From positions 1 to 43,937 of the forward strand of contig PWKM01000150.1 of the NCBI GenBank assembly GCA_003559755.1: a DNA stretch of 43,937 nt. The letters run 5' to 3'. How positions within the stretch are numbered: position 1 is the first letter of the stretch; the number at the start of each line of letters is the position of its first letter. The stretch comes from Planctomycetota bacterium. Its GTDB lineage: Bacteria > Planctomycetota > PUPC01. The notes below the pieces were generated by a model. The model saw nothing but the letters and a program-made list of their open reading frames with translations. It did no database searches and was not told where the DNA came from. Below, one piece after another: positions 8,461 to 16,824 of the stretch. The translations under genes were made by a program, and so were the position numbers.

Positions 8461-8487
8461 TTTTGGCAACATGGCATGTTGCCAAAA
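8461..8487. promoter_or_regulatory. 27-bp near-perfect palindrome, candidate operator or enhancer site
   Basis: Arms TTTTGGCAACATG and CATGTTGCCAAAA (13 bases each) surround one central base. It lies in the 344-base gap between the GNAT and subtilase genes, about 220 bases upstream of the sigma-54-like promoter. A T run precedes rather than follows the stem on both strands, so it is not an intrinsic terminator. The gap also holds a run of nine T at about 8285, and I see no gene in it. Confidence 0.55.
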
Positions 8488-8543
8488 CTCACCAGATGCA
8501 GGAAAAATTACCTCCCCCGGCCATTTTCCGAACGGCGAGTTCT

Positions 8544-9221
8544 CTAAGAAAGCTCCTTCACCACCAGGTGGCACACCCCGTCGATATTGGCAAAAGGCCG
8601 AACGCCTTCAAATTCAAACGTCTTGTATTCGACACTATGGATGCTTTTGAAACCGCATTTCCTGTGGCATTGGAGCGATGCCGGGCCGGTACATTCCGAT
8701 GCGGCAAGCCGGTAACCGCGCGGTCGGGCCTCCTCGAGCGTCTCCCCCAGCAGCCGCGTTGCAATGCCGAGCCCTTCATAACCTGACGCAACCCCGATTG
8801 CGGATATGTGGAGGCATTCTCCCTTCGCCGGCGAGTATTGTTCCTCCATAGGCCGCCTGAGCTCTTTCAGGAAGCCCTCCAGCGGCGGGACTTTCGTCAG
8901 CTCCTGGGCGGTCAATCCCTCTGGCGGCTCGGCTGGGTCCTGTTCGCGTATATCCGACGCGATAAGAAAACCTACGGGGCCGGTCGCATCCTCCTGGATG
9001 GACGCCTTGAGCCAGAGTTCTCTCTGTTGAGGCCGGTCGCCCGGTCGCAAGTACATAAGTCTTGCGATGGCGATGATCCGTTCTTCGGGAAACCCCAACC
9101 ACCTTGTCAGGGGTTCGCTCTGGCAGAATATCCCGGCGTACAGCCGGAGCACGTCGCCGATGTCCTCCGGCTCCACCGCCGAGATCACGTATCTTGGCGC
9201 ATCGCGTTTTGGCGCGTCCAT
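8544..9221 (-). CDS. GNAT-family N-acetyltransferase
   Basis: 225 aa. The acetyl-CoA-binding motif A is seen in ISAIGVASGYEGLGIATRLL, an R/Q-x-x-G-x-G/A variant, followed by GPASLQCHRKCGF, the motif B region of GNAT enzymes. The N-terminal half (VEPEDIGDVLRLYAGIF) fits the beta1-alpha1 start of the fold. It would transfer an acetyl group from acetyl-CoA to an amine, and the substrate is unknown. The start is 3 bases after the stop of the beta-helix gene, with GAGGA 7 bases upstream inside that gene, so the two are translationally coupled. It ends in TAG. Confidence 0.8.
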   Translation of the reverse strand: MDAPKRDAPRYVISAVEPEDIGDVLRLYAGIFCQSEPLTRWLGFPEERIIAIARLMYLRPGDRPQQRELWLKASIQEDATGPVGFLIASDIREQDPAEPPEGLTAQELTKVPPLEGFLKELRRPMEEQYSPAKGECLHISAIGVASGYEGLGIATRLLGETLEEARPRGYRLAASECTGPASLQCHRKCGFKSIHSVEYKTFEFEGVRPFANIDGVCHLVVKELS

Positions 9222-9224
9222 CGT

Positions 9225-10790
9225 TCAGTCCTCGGAGTTACGTTTGTACTCGCGATACCGCTGCTCGGCCGGCGTGGGCTGCAGCGGTTCGCCCGCGTTC
9301 AGCGTACGCAGATCGATGTCGGCCCCGATGGCCGGCCAGGGCCGTTCGCCCCACCAGTCCGGCCGCCCGGCGAGGTAAAGCGAGGCGGGAAGCTCCCAGT
9401 CGGGCGGCGGGTCGTCGCGAGTGAGTGCGTCGGAACCTGACGGTTCCGCCCCCAGAAACAGGTTCTTCTCGACGTGGGCCCGCCGGCTGCCGCCAGTGAC
9501 CCTGACGCCTCTCCGGACCAGCGTGTTGAGCAGGATGTTCGCATCGTGGGAGTGGTCCAGTACCGAGATCGCCGGGCCGCCCACGTTCAAGCCCGCGTTC
9601 TCGACCCGGTTCCGGAAACTCGTGGTGTAGGGCCCGGTCGGCCCCCACCAGTCGGCATAGACAATCCGCTGAACGGTGTTCCCCTCGAACAGGTTCATGT
9701 ACGAGTAGTGGCCATGCACGGATATGTCGCAGTTGTGTGTGCAGCGGTACGATGCGTTGTAGCCGAACACGTTCCCGTTCGCCCCCTCCTTGGTCATCAT
9801 CGCGTGGCGGAGATGGTCGAAGACATTGTTCTCGATCAGGCAGTCCGTAGCCCAGCGCCCGGCGACCACCCCGTACCCGTGCCCGCCCCCGCCGTACTCG
9901 TGAGCGTGGTGCATCAAGCTGTCGCGGACGACGATGCCCCGGCTCCGGCGTATCCAGACGTGTGCCCGGACGCAATACTCGGTGTGGCAGTTGCGGACCC
10001 AACAATCCGCTCCCCGGTTTATGTGGACGATGTACGACAACTTGTCGTTCGCCCGCCGAATATGCAGGTTTTCGACCCCCGCTCGCTCGATGGCGTCGAA
10101 CACGGTGATGCGCGGGCGTAACTCCTCGCGGTACGACCGCCGCAGGGGGCGGTCCAACTCCAGCGTCGTGCCCCGGACGGCCTTTACGCGGAGCACCTGG
10201 CCGACCACATTCTGTGCCCAGGCGGCGTCCCACTCCCGGCGGGTGTAAAGCAATTCGGGGTCATTATCGCAATAGAGTTCGACATATTGGCCGGGCCGCA
10301 GGTCGGCCGGCTCCTCCAGCACCAGTTCGGTGCTGCCCGCTTCGAACCCCGATTTCAGGGGGAGGTCGCGCAGGGCTTGCCCCGCCCCCCGGCCCTGGAT
10401 GTCGATAACCGGGGTATGTTCGCCCGGAATCTCGGCTCGGAGCCGGGTCTTCTCCGGCCCGGCCCCGCGCAGGACCACGCCGGAGCGCAACCGGAGCGTC
10501 CCCTTGAGCAGGTATGTCCCTTCGTGCAGGAAGACGGCTCCCGGCGGCTCGACGGCGTCGATCGCCGCCTGGATGGCCGGTGCGTCATCGTGCTCGCCGT
10601 CGCCTCTGGCCCCGTGATGCCGGGCATCGACCCGGACCGGGACCTCCGGAATGCCGCCCTCGATGCCGGGCCGCCATCCCGGCAGCCGCTCGACCGGGAT
10701 ATCGAGGTCCCCGAGTTCGAGGCGTTCGGCATAGACGGCCGCCGCCCCTGACAACAGGATTACGCAGACGATAAGCGTTCGGCAATGCAT
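9225..10790 (-). CDS. Exported right-handed beta-helix protein, pectate-lyase superfamily (Pectate_lyase_3-like)
   Basis: 521 aa. The signal peptide has a core of CVILLSGAAAVYA (residues about 1-21). VDARHHGARGDGEHDDAPAIQ matches the start of Pectate_lyase_3/glycosyl-hydrolase-28-like domains (the DVRDFGAKGDGVTDDT motif). Repeats typical of a parallel beta-helix follow (CWVRNCHTEYC, IVVRDSLMHHAH, CLIENNVFDHL, NVFGYNASY). It probably acts on a polysaccharide, or binds one, in the periplasm or outside. Catalytic residues cannot be assigned by eye. GGAGGT lies 6 bases before the ATG. It is the first gene of a two-gene unit with the GNAT gene and is divergent from exbB. Confidence 0.82.
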   Translation of the reverse strand: MHCRTLIVCVILLSGAAAVYAERLELGDLDIPVERLPGWRPGIEGGIPEVPVRVDARHHGARGDGEHDDAPAIQAAIDAVEPPGAVFLHEGTYLLKGTLRLRSGVVLRGAGPEKTRLRAEIPGEHTPVIDIQGRGAGQALRDLPLKSGFEAGSTELVLEEPADLRPGQYVELYCDNDPELLYTRREWDAAWAQNVVGQVLRVKAVRGTTLELDRPLRRSYREELRPRITVFDAIERAGVENLHIRRANDKLSYIVHINRGADCWVRNCHTEYCVRAHVWIRRSRGIVVRDSLMHHAHEYGGGGHGYGVVAGRWATDCLIENNVFDHLRHAMMTKEGANGNVFGYNASYRCTHNCDISVHGHYSYMNLFEGNTVQRIVYADWWGPTGPYTTSFRNRVENAGLNVGGPAISVLDHSHDANILLNTLVRRGVRVTGGSRRAHVEKNLFLGAEPSGSDALTRDDPPPDWELPASLYLAGRPDWWGERPWPAIGADIDLRTLNAGEPLQPTPAEQRYREYKRNSED

Positions 10791-10895
10791 CGCGTCACCT
10801 CCGGATAGAACAGCACACCTCCTCAGGAGAGAGCCGTGTCGGACTCGTCATTACAGAGGATACCGTGCATTCCCGGGGAAAACAATGAACGCGGC

Positions 10896-10917
10896 GAGAA
10901 TGGGCGGAGCGATTCTC
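10896..10917. promoter_or_regulatory. Inverted repeat upstream of the exbB promoter
   Basis: GAGAAT (10896-10901) and ATTCTC (10912-10917) are separated by 10 bases and end five bases before the -35 box. The position suits an activator or repressor site. It lies in the 214-base divergent region and could serve either direction. Confidence 0.3.
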
Positions 10918-10921
10918 CGGC

Positions 10922-10951
10922 TTGACTCGGCCGGTTATAAGCTGATATACT
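10922..10951 (+). promoter_or_regulatory. Sigma-70-type promoter of the exbB-exbD-TPR-TonB/VWA operon
   Basis: TTGACT (10922-10927), 18 bases, TATACT (10946-10951), each 5/6 to consensus. Transcription would start near 10958, giving a leader of about 47 bases. It is the only strong promoter seen before the run of plus-strand genes that ends at 23004. Confidence 0.65.
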
Positions 10952-11004
10952 TTAGTTAAGCGGAAAGGTCGCTTGAACCGTCCGGCCAACACCTTACGGA
11001 GTCC

Positions 11005-12030
11005 ATGCCCTTGAAGTCCGGATCCCGTGTCATCCCCCTTATTCTGTTCCTGCTTCTCCTGTCTCCGTCGGCGTTCAGTGCGGACGGTGCCGGGGCCGGC
11101 CCGATCATTCGAAGCGTGGAGCCGGTGATTGTCAGTCGGGACGGGGACACCCGTATCACCATCCTCGGTGCGAATTTCGAGACCGGGGCTCCGCCCGACA
11201 TCCGGGTCGAGGTTGGCGGTGAGCCCTGCACCGAGGTCGATGTCAACTGGCAGGGGACGCGGATTCTGGCACTGGTGCCCCCTTCGCGCGCCGGTGGCCC
11301 TGTCCCCGTTCGCGTTATCAATTCCGACGGTCAGTCCGTAACCGTCGAGGACGCGGTTTACTATGAAGACGGGCGGTTCTGGTCGCGGAACTGGTTCCTT
11401 CTGGGAGTCCGCGCCAAGGGGGTCTGGGAGCTGATGCGTCAGGGCGGCCTGATCATGGCGTTCTTGGGTGTGTTGTCGATATTCGCCGTCGCCTGGGCGA
11501 TCCATTGCGCGATTACCATCCGCACCAAGCGCATCATCCCCCGCGAATTCCTCGACCGGTTGAGCGGCCACATCGCCCGGCGCGAGGTCCAGGAGGCAAT
11601 TACCGCCTGCCAGCAGGAAGACGCTGTGTTCAGCCGCGTGGCGCTGGCCGCCCTCCGCAAGGCGGGCGAGCCGCCCCACAAGATTCGCGACGCCAGTCAG
11701 GCGGCCGGCTCCCGCGAGGCCTCACACCTCTTCCAGAAGATCAACTATCTGTCGAACATCGGCGTGATCTCTCCCATGCTGGGCCTGCTGGGCACGGTGA
11801 TGGGGATGCTCATGGCGTTCAGGGCGATGGGCGAGGAAGGCGGCCGGTCGATGGCCCTCGCAGCCGCTATCTACCGGGCGCTGGGGACGACGGCCGTCGG
11901 CCTGACCATCGGGATTCCCGCTATGGCCTGCTTCTACTATTTCCGGGGCAAGCTGCTCCAGGCGACCACCGACATGGAGCAGGTGGCAGAGGAACTGAGC
12001 GATGCCCTTGCCCCGGGTGAGGAGCCGTGA
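11005..12030 (+). CDS. ExbB/TolQ/MotA-type proton channel with N-terminal IPT/TIG domain
   Basis: 341 aa. The signal peptide is about residues 1-25. An IPT/TIG (Ig-like) domain spans about 33-118, with SVEPVIVSRDGDTRITILGANF. A long linker leads to TM1 at about 147-170. After a cytoplasmic segment, TM2 (SPMLGLLGTVMGMLMAF, about 255-272) and TM3 (ALGTTAVGLTIGIPAMACF, about 291-310) carry the ExbB/TolQ signature. ExbB pentamers with ExbD convert the proton gradient into motion of a partner across the periplasm. Standard ExbB lacks the extracytoplasmic Ig-like domain, so this one can touch a periplasmic partner or cell wall directly. GGAG lies 3 bases before the ATG. The gene overlaps exbD by one base. 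Confidence 0.9.
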   Translation: MPLKSGSRVIPLILFLLLLSPSAFSADGAGAGPIIRSVEPVIVSRDGDTRITILGANFETGAPPDIRVEVGGEPCTEVDVNWQGTRILALVPPSRAGGPVPVRVINSDGQSVTVEDAVYYEDGRFWSRNWFLLGVRAKGVWELMRQGGLIMAFLGVLSIFAVAWAIHCAITIRTKRIIPREFLDRLSGHIARREVQEAITACQQEDAVFSRVALAALRKAGEPPHKIRDASQAAGSREASHLFQKINYLSNIGVISPMLGLLGTVMGMLMAFRAMGEEGGRSMALAAAIYRALGTTAVGLTIGIPAMACFYYFRGKLLQATTDMEQVAEELSDALAPGEEP

Positions 12031-12458
12031 TGAACTTCAGGCAGGTCTTCGAGGAGCGGCAGGAATCGTTTCAGCTCGCTCCGATGATCGACATCGTGTT
12101 CCTCCTGCTGATCTTTTTCATCCTCAGCGGCGTGCGGGCACAGGAGGCGGAACTGCCGATGGACCTGCCCGGTGCATCCGCCTCGGTCGAACGGCGTCAC
12201 GAGCCGGAGGAAGTGGTGGTCAATGTGGCCCGGGACGGTACGCTGGTCGTCGATAACGCGGTGGTAACTGTTGACGACCTCCAGAAGAAGCTGAACATTT
12301 TGCACCGGTCGGTCACCCGCCCGGTATCTGTTGTGGTACGGGCACACCCGAGGGCCGAGCACCAATCGGTGCTCAACGTCCTGAACGCCTGTGCCGCCGC
12401 CGGCATCACCAAAGTGTCATTTGTGACGAGAGATGAGCGAACCAGGCAGCCCGGTTAA
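12030..12458 (+). CDS. ExbD/TolR-type biopolymer transport protein
   Basis: 142 aa from ATG at 12030, which shares one base with the exbB stop and has GAGGAG 6 bases upstream. The reading frame also allows GTG three bases earlier. A short cytoplasmic tail is followed by one transmembrane helix with PMIDIVFLLLIFFILSG, in which Asp21 is the essential proton-carrying residue. The periplasmic domain ends in VSVVVRAHPRAEHQSVLNVL, as in ExbD/TolR. It would form the moving part of the proton channel with the preceding ExbB. The 3' end overlaps the TPR gene by 26 bases, so the three are tightly coupled. Confidence 0.93.
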   Translation: MNFRQVFEERQESFQLAPMIDIVFLLLIFFILSGVRAQEAELPMDLPGASASVERRHEPEEVVVNVARDGTLVVDNAVVTVDDLQKKLNILHRSVTRPVSVVVRAHPRAEHQSVLNVLNACAAAGITKVSFVTRDERTRQPG

Positions 12459-15036
12459 CCGAAAACGTGGTCCGATGGCACTCCTGCTCGCAGGCGTTGC
12501 GGCAGCATGCCTGATCTTCACCGCGGCCGCCCCGGCCGACAACGCGGCCGGCGACGCGGACATGCAGTGGGAGTTCGCCAACCGGCTTCTCCAACTCCAG
12601 TCCTATTCGACCGCCGCCCCCCAGTTCCGCAAGTTCCTGGAAGAATATCCCGAAGACCCCCGCCGCGAGGAAGCACGCTATCAACTCGCCATGTGCTACT
12701 ACGTAATGGGGGAAGACGAGCCCGACAACTACGAACGGGCATTGGCCGAGCTGGTGACACTCCGCATGGAGTTCCCGAACGGCAAGCGGTTGAACGACAG
12801 CTTATTCCGGTCAGGGCACATCAGATATCTCACGAGCGACGCAGAGGGGGCGATCGACGACCTGTCGACCCTGCTCGAGCAGGACGGGGTGGCCGCCGAA
12901 CTTGCCGTTCGAGCTCATCACTTCCTCGGTCGGGCACGCTATGATCTGGGCCAGCACAGGGCGGCCATCGAACATTTGAACCGAGTGGCCGAGGCACCGG
13001 AAGAGACCCCGCTTCGCCGGTACGCGTTGATCGTTCTTGCCAATGCCCACACCAGGAAGAGCCAGTTCGAGCAGGCGGCGAATACCATCGATACGCTCCT
13101 TGCCGACCATCCCGACCTTGCCGAGGACGAGGACCTGCTGATCAAGCTGGCCGACGCCCGCCTCGCCGTCGAGCAGTACGATCGGGCCCTGGCCACGTAC
13201 CAGCGGATCGACGACGAGAGCCCGTATCGGTTCCGCGCCGCACTCGGCATCGCCCGATCATACCTGGGGCTGGACAGAAACGCCGAGGCGATGCAGGCCG
13301 CCCGAGCGTTGCTCGATGCGTATGAGCCGACGCCTGAAACCGAAGGGATGAACATCCTCGAGCAGTGCTCGTACATCATCGGCGTCGTGCACTTCAAGCG
13401 GGAAGAATGGGCCGAGGCCGCCGCTGCATTCGAAACAATGCTGGACGCGCTCAAACAGGGCGGGATGGCGGAGGACGCCGCCTACCGGCTGTGCTGGTCC
13501 TACTATCACCTGGGCGAGGAACGGGCCCGGAACCTGGTTGCCGCCAGCGCCGCTTTCCGGCGGATGTTCCCGGCCAGCGACTACATCGACGAGGTCGTCT
13601 TCCTGGCCGGCGAGGGCCACCGGGCACTGGGCGACTTCCAACAGGCGATCTCCTATTACGAACGAATCGAGGAGCACGACCCCAACTACCACGACGCCCT
13701 CTATCGAATCGCCTACTCCTATCACAGGGCGGGCCGGACCGAGCGGGCCGCCAGGGCGTACGATGCGTTTGTCGAGGCACAGAAAGAGCACCGCCGGGCC
13801 CAGGACGCCCTGTACGAGGCCGCCGCACTCTACCAGGGACTCGAACGGTATGAACTCGCGGCCGAACGCTATCATCGGTTCATCGAAAAGGCCCCACGCG
13901 GCCCCGAACAGGCCGAGGCGATGTATCAGCAAGGCGTCTGCTACGCCAGGATGGGACGCTTCGACCGGATGGACGAAGCCCTCACCGGGTATGTCGAGAG
14001 ATACCCCGACGGCGAACACATCGGCTCCGTTCACTATTGGCTGGCTCGACATCACCGGATACAGGCCGACACGCACTCCAACGACGGCGAGATCGACGCC
14101 GCCGTCGCCGCCTACCGACGGGCCGAGCAGAGCTTCCAGCGGGCCCTCGAACACGACCCGCCGGAAGACAAGACCATTCGGCGCTCCATCGCCGAATTGC
14201 GATACCGGCTGGGCGAGACGCTGAATCGCGGGGCAACCGAGGCGGCCGAGGCAGCGGAACAGGCCGACGACGCCGATACAAGGGCGGCTCTGGAGGAAAA
14301 GAGGGACCGGCTGGCCCGGGAAGCCGCCGACACGTTCGGCAAATCCGCTCGCGACTTCCTCGACCTCGCCAGAGAGCATCCCGAACTGATCGGTTCGGAG
14401 GACATCTACTTCTGGGTGGGAAGCTGGTTCCGGCGGCACGAAGAACCCGAGTCCGCCATCGAGGCATTTCTGGCGTTCCGCGAACACCGCCCGGAATCGG
14501 AGAACCTGGACCGGGCGCTCTACCAACTGATCGACCTGCACGGCTCACTCGAACCGGCCAACCACGAGGCGGTGATCCAATACGCCGATGAACTGATCGA
14601 GAAGCGCCCGCAGAGCGAGCTGGTGCTTCGCGGCAGGTTCGACAAGGCCGAGGCCCTGTTCGCCCTGCGGAGATACGATGAGGCCCGGCCGCTATACCGC
14701 GAGGTGTCGCGGGAAGGCGGGGGCGTACTGAGAATCGCATCGGACCTCAAACTCGGCCATATCCACCTCGCCAAAGAGGAATACAGCGAGGCCGTGGGCC
14801 AGTTTGCCCGCGTTGGGCTGCTGTATCAGCACGACACATTTACCCCCGAGGCGCTCTACTTCGCCGGGCGGGCGCGAGCCCGGGCGGGCGGTCCACGCGA
14901 TATCCAGGAAGCGGTCAACTTCTGGCAGCAGTTGGCGAGGAACTATCCCGCTTCGCAATGGACGGCCCGGATGAGAGACGACCTCGAGCCCCTCGGTTAT
15001 CACGTGGCCGAAAATGGAACGATCGAGAAGAAGTGA
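12433..15036 (+). CDS. Large exported TPR protein (CpoB/BamD-like repeats)
   Basis: 867 aa. A hydrophobic segment at about 14-32 (MALLLAGVAAACLIFTAAA) acts as a signal or anchor. It is followed by tetratricopeptide repeats over nearly the whole length: AAPQFRKFLEEYPEDPRREEARYQLAMCYY style units, AYRLCWSYYHLGEERARN, and ALYEAAALYQGLERYELAAE. The protein probably sits in the periplasm as a scaffold. In Tol-Pal operons a TPR protein (CpoB) also accompanies TolQ/TolR, which makes this a plausible adaptor between the proton channel and an envelope target. The start lies inside exbD (26-base overlap), and its end overlaps the TonB/VWA gene by 23 bases. Confidence 0.88.
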   Translation: MSEPGSPVNRKRGPMALLLAGVAAACLIFTAAAPADNAAGDADMQWEFANRLLQLQSYSTAAPQFRKFLEEYPEDPRREEARYQLAMCYYVMGEDEPDNYERALAELVTLRMEFPNGKRLNDSLFRSGHIRYLTSDAEGAIDDLSTLLEQDGVAAELAVRAHHFLGRARYDLGQHRAAIEHLNRVAEAPEETPLRRYALIVLANAHTRKSQFEQAANTIDTLLADHPDLAEDEDLLIKLADARLAVEQYDRALATYQRIDDESPYRFRAALGIARSYLGLDRNAEAMQAARALLDAYEPTPETEGMNILEQCSYIIGVVHFKREEWAEAAAAFETMLDALKQGGMAEDAAYRLCWSYYHLGEERARNLVAASAAFRRMFPASDYIDEVVFLAGEGHRALGDFQQAISYYERIEEHDPNYHDALYRIAYSYHRAGRTERAARAYDAFVEAQKEHRRAQDALYEAAALYQGLERYELAAERYHRFIEKAPRGPEQAEAMYQQGVCYARMGRFDRMDEALTGYVERYPDGEHIGSVHYWLARHHRIQADTHSNDGEIDAAVAAYRRAEQSFQRALEHDPPEDKTIRRSIAELRYRLGETLNRGATEAAEAAEQADDADTRAALEEKRDRLAREAADTFGKSARDFLDLAREHPELIGSEDIYFWVGSWFRRHEEPESAIEAFLAFREHRPESENLDRALYQLIDLHGSLEPANHEAVIQYADELIEKRPQSELVLRGRFDKAEALFALRRYDEARPLYREVSREGGGVLRIASDLKLGHIHLAKEEYSEAVGQFARVGLLYQHDTFTPEALYFAGRARARAGGPRDIQEAVNFWQQLARNYPASQWTARMRDDLEPLGYHVAENGTIEKK

Positions 15037-16807
15037 CACGCCGGAGGCCGAATCGAGGGCGATGCTGCTGCAACGCCCGCCGAGCCGCCCGCGTACCCGC
15101 TCGAAATCGTGGCTCGGCCTGCCGCTCATCATATCGATCTTCTTCCACGTCCTGCTCCTGGCGTCCGTCGAAGGACTTCACCTGTTAGAGATTCTGCCAC
15201 CGGCACCCGACGCGGCGGAGGCGCGGACTGTCGAGGTGTCCACCGCCGTAGCAGACCCAAGCAGGCCGGAACCCATCGGCCCGCCCGAGCCCACGGAGAG
15301 CATCTCGCTGCTGCCCGAGACGCCCGAACTCACCCCCGAACTGTTCCCGAGAACTCGGCCACGCGGCCCACAACGGCCCGAACCGGACCGCAAGCCGATC
15401 ACCCGCTACCCCGAAGAGGAACTCCCGGTCATCGCTCTGCCCGAACTTTCGGACCGAACCCGCCTGCTCCTCCGCGACGGCGAACTCGATATCGTGGACC
15501 CCGGCCGGGGGATCGAGGTTTACGAGCCGAGCGAGCGGCGCATTGAGGAGACGCCGCCCGTGCAAATCAAGGCGGAACCCCGGCTCCAGGCCGATACCGA
15601 TGTGCTGGCAGGAGCCATCCGCCCGACCCAGCCCCGCCGGGCCGCGACGAGCCCCGAGCCACCCACCGCGACCACACCCGAGCGCACCCACCGGCTGGAC
15701 CCGCCGCGAATCGAGCCCGCCACCGATCTCAGCCCCGGAATCGAACAGCTCTTCGCCCGCGACTTTGACCCCGTCGAGGCGGAGCCGCTGCCCCTGAACG
15801 TCCAGATCGACGTGTACGCCGAGCCGGAGAACGATGACCGCTTCTTCCGCCTGACCATCACCGAAAGCGACGACCTGCAGTTGCCCGTTCTCCAGAAGAA
15901 CATCCTGTTCGTCGTCGATATCTCGGCGAGCGTCCGGCAACACATGCTCCGGGCCATCCAGTCGGCGGTCCGCGACAAGGCGGCGGAGGGGTTCAACGAG
16001 GGGGATCGATTCAACATGGTACGGTTCAGCGAGCTCACCTTCAAGACGTTCGCCGGCTTCGTACCCGCGACCGCCGAGAACATCCGCCGGGCGGCCCGCG
16101 TCATCCGCAAAGAGTCGGGACAGGTCCGCACCGACGTTTATCAGGCACTGGTATCGGTTGTCGGGGACCTGCCGAGCGAGGGGGAGGACGCCCACCAGCC
16201 CACCCACATCTACCTCATCAGCGACGGCGACGCCACCACCGGCGTCCGCGACCTGCGCCGCATCGTCACCGACCTGGGCGATGTGACCCGGCCCAACCAC
16301 AGCATCTCGGCCCTCATCCCGGGGACCGAGCACGGCGATCGCTACCTGCTGGACCTGCTTACCTACCGGAACCGCGGGATGTTCGCCCACGCACGCAACA
16401 CCGACGACGTGGGCAGGAAGCTCGGCGAGCTCCTCCGCCGATTCCGCTACCCCATCCTCGTGGATATCCGAGCACGATTCGGCAGCTTCCGGGAGGCAAG
16501 AGTCTATCCCGAGCAACTGCCCGACCTCTACCGAGGTGAACCCATCGTCGTCCACGGCCGGTGCCGGCCGGGCGACACCATCGCTCTGGGAATTATCGGT
16601 CGGACTGCCGAGGGGCCTCGCCAGTTCGTCTATTCGCACCGACTGCCCGAGGTGTTGACCAACGACCCGACCATCGCACGCGGCTGGGCACGCGGCAAGA
16701 TTCACCACATCGCCGCTCTGATCGCCATCGGGGACGATCAGCCCGAATATCGGGAAGAGATCGACCGGCTGAGCGAACGCTACGACCTGGAATCGCCGTT
16801 CAAATAA
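15014..16807 (+). CDS. TonB-like energy-transducer N-terminus fused to a von Willebrand A domain
   Basis: 597 aa. A basic N-terminus leads into a transmembrane helix at about 33-56. That helix contains SIFFH (Ser41, His45), the SxxxH motif of TonB through which ExbB/ExbD act. A long Pro/Glu-rich stretch of the kind used by TonB to span the periplasm follows (about 60-260). Instead of a TonB C-terminal domain there is a VWA domain (about 295-470). Its MIDAS residues are intact: Asp302-x-Ser304-x-Ser306, Thr373, and Asp404 in LISDGDAT. The end (470-597) is beta-rich. It likely transmits force from ExbBD to a ligand bound by the VWA domain. It overlaps the TPR gene by 23 bases. Confidence 0.8.
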   Translation: MERSRRSDTPEAESRAMLLQRPPSRPRTRSKSWLGLPLIISIFFHVLLLASVEGLHLLEILPPAPDAAEARTVEVSTAVADPSRPEPIGPPEPTESISLLPETPELTPELFPRTRPRGPQRPEPDRKPITRYPEEELPVIALPELSDRTRLLLRDGELDIVDPGRGIEVYEPSERRIEETPPVQIKAEPRLQADTDVLAGAIRPTQPRRAATSPEPPTATTPERTHRLDPPRIEPATDLSPGIEQLFARDFDPVEAEPLPLNVQIDVYAEPENDDRFFRLTITESDDLQLPVLQKNILFVVDISASVRQHMLRAIQSAVRDKAAEGFNEGDRFNMVRFSELTFKTFAGFVPATAENIRRAARVIRKESGQVRTDVYQALVSVVGDLPSEGEDAHQPTHIYLISDGDATTGVRDLRRIVTDLGDVTRPNHSISALIPGTEHGDRYLLDLLTYRNRGMFAHARNTDDVGRKLGELLRRFRYPILVDIRARFGSFREARVYPEQLPDLYRGEPIVVHGRCRPGDTIALGIIGRTAEGPRQFVYSHRLPEVLTNDPTIARGWARGKIHHIAALIAIGDDQPEYREEIDRLSERYDLESPFK

Positions 16808-16824
16808 GGGCGGGGAGAACCATC

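Noticed and set aside
8328..8786. 152-aa plus-strand open frame
   Set aside because: It runs through the palindromic regulatory region and the antisense of the GNAT gene, without a ribosome site or known motif.
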